A DNA stretch of 7,996 nucleotides from Bacillota bacterium (GTDB taxonomy: Bacteria; Bacillota; UBA4882; UBA8346), in the NCBI GenBank assembly GCA_023415835.1, contig JAEZJK010000028.1:1-7996 (forward strand). Direction: 5' to 3'. Both the position numbers and the translations under genes were made by a program. Shown here one piece after another: positions 6,083 through 7,996 of the stretch. The notes under the pieces were generated by a model. That model had not been told where the DNA came from. It did no database searches and worked only from the letters and a program-made list of their open reading frames with translations. Every line of letters starts with the position of its first letter. Within the stretch, counting starts at the first letter, position 1.

Positions 6083-7483
6083 ATGAGAGTTATCTTAATT
6101 AGTAAAAAACTACTCGTAATTGTCTCAATAATCTTGGTTTGTATTTATATCCGAATTTTTTTGACGTCAGCGCCGGTAGTTGCGCCAAAATCCAAAACAG
6201 TATGTATTGTCATCGATGATTTAGGAGGTTACGCCAAAGGCATCCGGGAGATGATGTCGCTTCCCTTCCCAGTTACATTTGCAGTGCTCCCTTTTGCGGA
6301 ATTCTCTAAAGCCCAAGCAACTGAGGCAGTTAAAAAAGGCTATGAAATAATCGTACATATGCCTTTCGAAGCATCCCACGCTAAACCGGTATGGTATGGC
6401 AATAAATATATCAACCGTAATCTCTCCGATTCGGAAATCCAGCAGATAATTAATGAAGCCTTTAGCATCCTGCCGATGGCCAAAGGAATGAATAATCATA
6501 TGGGTTCATTGGCTACCGGCGATAAACAGATCATGCAAGTAGTACTTAACGAAATCCGGCAACGGAACCTATTTTATCTGGACAGCCGTACTACCGAGGA
6601 GACACAAGCGCCAACTTTAGTAGAACATTACAAATTACCATATCTGCAACGGGATGTCTTTCTCGATGACCAGGGTTCCCCGGATTGGATGAAAAAACAG
6701 TTTAAATTGTTATTAGAAACTGCTGATGATAAAGGAATGGCTGTGGGAATCGGCCATGTAGGCCCTTCAGGGATCACATTGGCAAATGTGCTGCGGGAGG
6801 AAGTCCCCAAGTGCCAGAAAAACGGATACCGTTTCGTCTTTCTTTCGGAATACGCCGAGTATAATAAAGTAGTTATCAATGGGGTCAATCCAACAATTGG
6901 GATCGACCCCGGACACGGGGGTATCGATAGCGGGACAAAATACGGCAATTTTATGGAGAAACACATTAATTTGAGTTTTAGCAAAAAATTAGCGCAGGAA
7001 CTGCGCAAAAATAGTTTTGAGGTTGTTTTTACACGGGAAGAAGACCAGCTCTTGACTCCATTTGCTACTTTTCAATATAAAAATCTCCCCTATAAACGGG
7101 ATGATCTCAAGCGGCGGGGTAAAAAACTAGAAAATGCCGGGGCATCAGTAATTTTAAGTATTCACACTAACTGGAGCGAGTTACCCAACCGTCAAGGAGC
7201 GGTCGTTTTTTATCCGGTGGATTCTGGTTTTTCCAGGCAATTGGCAGAAAATATTCAAGCCGAGCTTAATCAGATCCAATTATACCGTAAAGTTGCAAAA
7301 CCGGGAAATTATTATCTTTTTCAGCAGGTCCATCAACCAATTGTACTTATTGAATTGGGCTATTTATCTAATAAATCGGAGCGAGAATTAATTCAAAAGG
7401 GCTGGTATCAAAAAAAATTAGAGTCGGCAATTGTTCAGGGTCTGATTAAAACGTTAAACGGGCAAAATGTAAATTCAAATTGA
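6083..7483 (+). CDS. Membrane-anchored fusion: divergent polysaccharide deacetylase + CwlD-like N-acetylmuramoyl-L-alanine amidase
   Basis: This is a 466-residue, two-domain cell-wall enzyme. Residues 9-27 form an uncleaved-looking signal anchor, placing the rest outside the membrane. Residues 38-258 match the YibQ-type divergent polysaccharide deacetylase family (DUF610): IVIDDLG (Asp45, Asp46), HMPFE (His92), GMNNHMGS (135-142), LDSRT (166-170), QRDVFLDD (189-196) and GIGHVGP (222-228). Residues 270-457 are an Amidase_3 domain: GIDPGHGGIDSG (His278), Glu292, SIHTN (His361) and LIELGYLSN (Glu424), so the zinc ligands and catalytic Glu are all present. The LPYKRDDLKRR insertion and VAKPGNYYLF stretch are typical of CwlD. 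In Bacillus, CwlD and the deacetylase PdaA act in turn to make cortex muramic-delta-lactam; joining such activities here is inference. AGGAGG (6072-6077) fixes the start. The gene seems to stand alone. Confidence 0.9.
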   Translation: MRVILISKKLLVIVSIILVCIYIRIFLTSAPVVAPKSKTVCIVIDDLGGYAKGIREMMSLPFPVTFAVLPFAEFSKAQATEAVKKGYEIIVHMPFEASHAKPVWYGNKYINRNLSDSEIQQIINEAFSILPMAKGMNNHMGSLATGDKQIMQVVLNEIRQRNLFYLDSRTTEETQAPTLVEHYKLPYLQRDVFLDDQGSPDWMKKQFKLLLETADDKGMAVGIGHVGPSGITLANVLREEVPKCQKNGYRFVFLSEYAEYNKVVINGVNPTIGIDPGHGGIDSGTKYGNFMEKHINLSFSKKLAQELRKNSFEVVFTREEDQLLTPFATFQYKNLPYKRDDLKRRGKKLENAGASVILSIHTNWSELPNRQGAVVFYPVDSGFSRQLAENIQAELNQIQLYRKVAKPGNYYLFQQVHQPIVLIELGYLSNKSERELIQKGWYQKKLESAIVQGLIKTLNGQNVNSN

Positions 7484-7522
7484 GGGGATATTTTCAATAA
7501 TCCTTAAACCCCAAATTAAATT

Positions 7523-7537
7523 TTGAATTGTATTCAA
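7523..7537. repeat. Short palindrome TTGAAT-TGT-ATTCAA
   Basis: Six perfect bases on each side of a 3-nt centre, 40 bp after the amidase stop. It could be a regulator-binding site or part of the RNA structure that follows; there is no T-run for a terminator. Confidence 0.3.
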
Positions 7538-7575
7538 TCAGCGAGGCGCGGTGAGCCACACTATAACAAAATTTG

Positions 7576-7680
7576 AGCCTGCAATAGCAGGCTTGATTAG
7601 CTGAAGACCTATGAAGCGTTGGTATACAAAGGCTACTGTATGCCGAGCACCCAAAGAGTAATAGGCTTTCCGGCTTTTTT
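7576..7680 (+). ncRNA. Candidate structured RNA / attenuator ending in a terminator
   Basis: Hairpin 1 is AGCCTGC-AATA-GCAGGCT (7576-7593), a perfect 7-bp stem. Hairpin 2 is GGTATAC (7621-7627) with GTATGCC (7638-7644), including one G-T pair. Hairpin 3 is GCCGAGC (7642-7648) with GCT...CGGC (7665-7674, TTC bulge), followed by T6 (7675-7680), so it resembles a terminator. Hairpins 2 and 3 compete for 7642-7644, and AGCCT 7576-7580 could also pair with AGGCT 7663-7667. Such mutually exclusive folds are typical of attenuators or riboswitches. A 16-codon frame (ATG 7611 to TAA 7659-7661, MKRWYTKATVCRAPKE) overlaps hairpin 2. It may be the terminator of the upstream gene, a small RNA, or leader control of a downstream unit. 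I recognise no known family. Confidence 0.4.
7642..7680 (+). terminator. Probable rho-independent terminator
   Basis: GCCGAGC (7642-7648) pairs with GCT...CGGC (7665-7674), with a three-base bulge, then TTTTTT (7675-7680). The stem is imperfect, so strength is uncertain. It is the first T-tailed hairpin after the deacetylase-amidase gene. Confidence 0.5.
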
Positions 7681-7698
7681 GCTTTTCTTAGTTTTTAA

Positions 7699-7733
7699 AT
7701 ACTACCTTTAGGAATATTTTAAGTCTCTTTCAA
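7699..7733. repeat. Copy 2 of a repeated motif preceding a terminator
   Basis: This is the partner of 5704-5736, with the core TTTAGGAATATTTTAAGTC and CTTTCAA. It again sits just upstream of a T-tailed hairpin, here 15 nt away, and in the same orientation. Confidence 0.55.
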
Positions 7734-7748
7734 TCCCGAAAAAGTGAT

Positions 7749-7777
7749 GAGGAATGTCGGCGGGCATCCTCTTTTTT
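7749..7777 (+). terminator. Second rho-independent terminator before the ABC permease
   Basis: GAGG(A)ATG pairs with CATCCTC with one bulged A around an 8-nt loop, followed by TTTTTT (7772-7777). Together with the hairpin at 7642-7680 it isolates the permease transcript from upstream reading. Confidence 0.7.
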
Positions 7778-7802
7778 GAGGGGGAAACATTTTAGAGTTT
7801 AC

Positions 7803-7831
7803 TTAAAGAAATGAAACGTTTTGCATAAAAT
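7803..7831 (+). promoter_or_regulatory. Promoter of the ABC permease with LacI-type operator in its spacer
   Basis: TTAAAG (7803-7808, weak -35) and TAAAAT (7826-7831, 5 of 6) are spaced 17 bp. The spacer contains TGAAACGTTTTGCA (7812-7825), whose core AAACGTTT is a perfect palindrome centred on CG, the hallmark of LacI/GalR-family operators. Repressor bound there would block RNA polymerase, as is common for sugar uptake genes. A CcpA cre site is a less good fit. Confidence 0.42.
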
Positions 7832-7907
7832 ATTTTATTCTATATCGTTCCTAAATAACGGATAATGAAAAAAACAACTAATATCTAATAGGAAGGTAGA
7901 GGATAAG

Positions 7908-7996
7908 ATGGAACGGATGAAAAGACCATGGCTACCGTATTTATTTTTACTTCCCGCCATTTTGCTCATTATTTGTTTTATGATCTATCCGGTAGG
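7908..7996 (+). CDS. Carbohydrate ABC transporter permease, N-terminal fragment (runs off window)
   Basis: Twenty-nine codons are visible from ATG 7908, reading MERMKRPWLPYLFLLPAILL, then IICFMIYPV. The pattern of a short basic start followed by PYLFLLPAxxxxxxFxxYPV is the classic first transmembrane segment of MalF/UgpA/LacF-type inner-membrane permeases of sugar importers (CUT1 family). Such a permease pairs with a MalG-type partner, a solute-binding protein and an ATPase, presumably encoded to the right. GGAAGG (7891-7896) and AGAGGA (7898-7903) are possible ribosome-binding sites. The sugar is not identifiable. Confidence 0.85.
   Translation, partial: MERMKRPWLPYLFLLPAILLIICFMIYPV

Noticed and set aside
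6221..7008. Several minus-strand open frames across the deacetylase-amidase gene.
   Set aside because: They are antisense shadows of a well-supported coding sequence with full family motifs.
7600..7650. CTATGAAGCGTTGG recalls the CCGATGAAGCCCGGC part of the SAM (S-box) riboswitch.
   Set aside because: The other conserved S-box parts (AGAGGTGGAGGGA helix, kink-turn and downstream stems) are missing.

Overview
The window looks like chromosomal DNA of an anaerobic, probably spore-forming member of the Bacillota. The reasons are an oxygen-sensitive 2-oxoacid:ferredoxin oxidoreductase (iorAB), a DUF1540 protein, a CwlD-type cortex-like amidase, strong AGGAGG ribosome-binding sites and sigma-A-type promoters. 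I cannot name the genus. All calls come from reading the sequence; no search was run.

Region 1 (1-770) is AT-rich and decayed. It holds the 3' end of an IS1595-type transposase, then a small membrane-protein gene of unknown function that is broken by two apparent single-base deletions in A-runs. Region 2 (768-2240, + strand) is clearly more GC-rich at first. It holds an AlkZ-related winged-helix protein, a 203-bp MITE-like element with 18-bp perfect terminal inverted repeats, a DUF1540 gene with its own extended -10 promoter, and a hairpin shared with the convergent iorAB operon.

Region 3 (2270-4650, - strand) is the iorA-iorB operon. The genes overlap at ATGACTGA. Transcription is driven by a perfect consensus promoter (TTGACA, 17 bp, TATAAT) only about 30 bp before the iorA start. 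The products form indolepyruvate:ferredoxin oxidoreductase, which links aryl-pyruvates to aryl-acetyl-CoA and reduced ferredoxin. Region 4 (4650-5780) is an AT-rich spacer carrying a REP/MITE-like inverted repeat, then a cytoplasmic SGNH/GDSL esterase with its terminator.

Region 5 (5780-7996, + strand) holds a membrane-anchored fusion of a YibQ-type divergent polysaccharide deacetylase with a CwlD-like N-acetylmuramoyl-L-alanine amidase. It is followed by about 420 bp of noncoding DNA rich in hairpins and terminators, with a 16-codon leader-like ORF. Last comes the start of a sugar ABC transporter permease, preceded by a LacI-family-type operator placed between -35 and -10 elements.

The genes do not form one pathway. 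The most interesting items are the deacetylase-amidase fusion (a possible one-polypeptide version of the CwlD/PdaA step of cortex modification), the attenuator-like RNA at 7576-7680, the two short palindromic elements, and a 33-35 nt sequence repeated just before two separate terminators.
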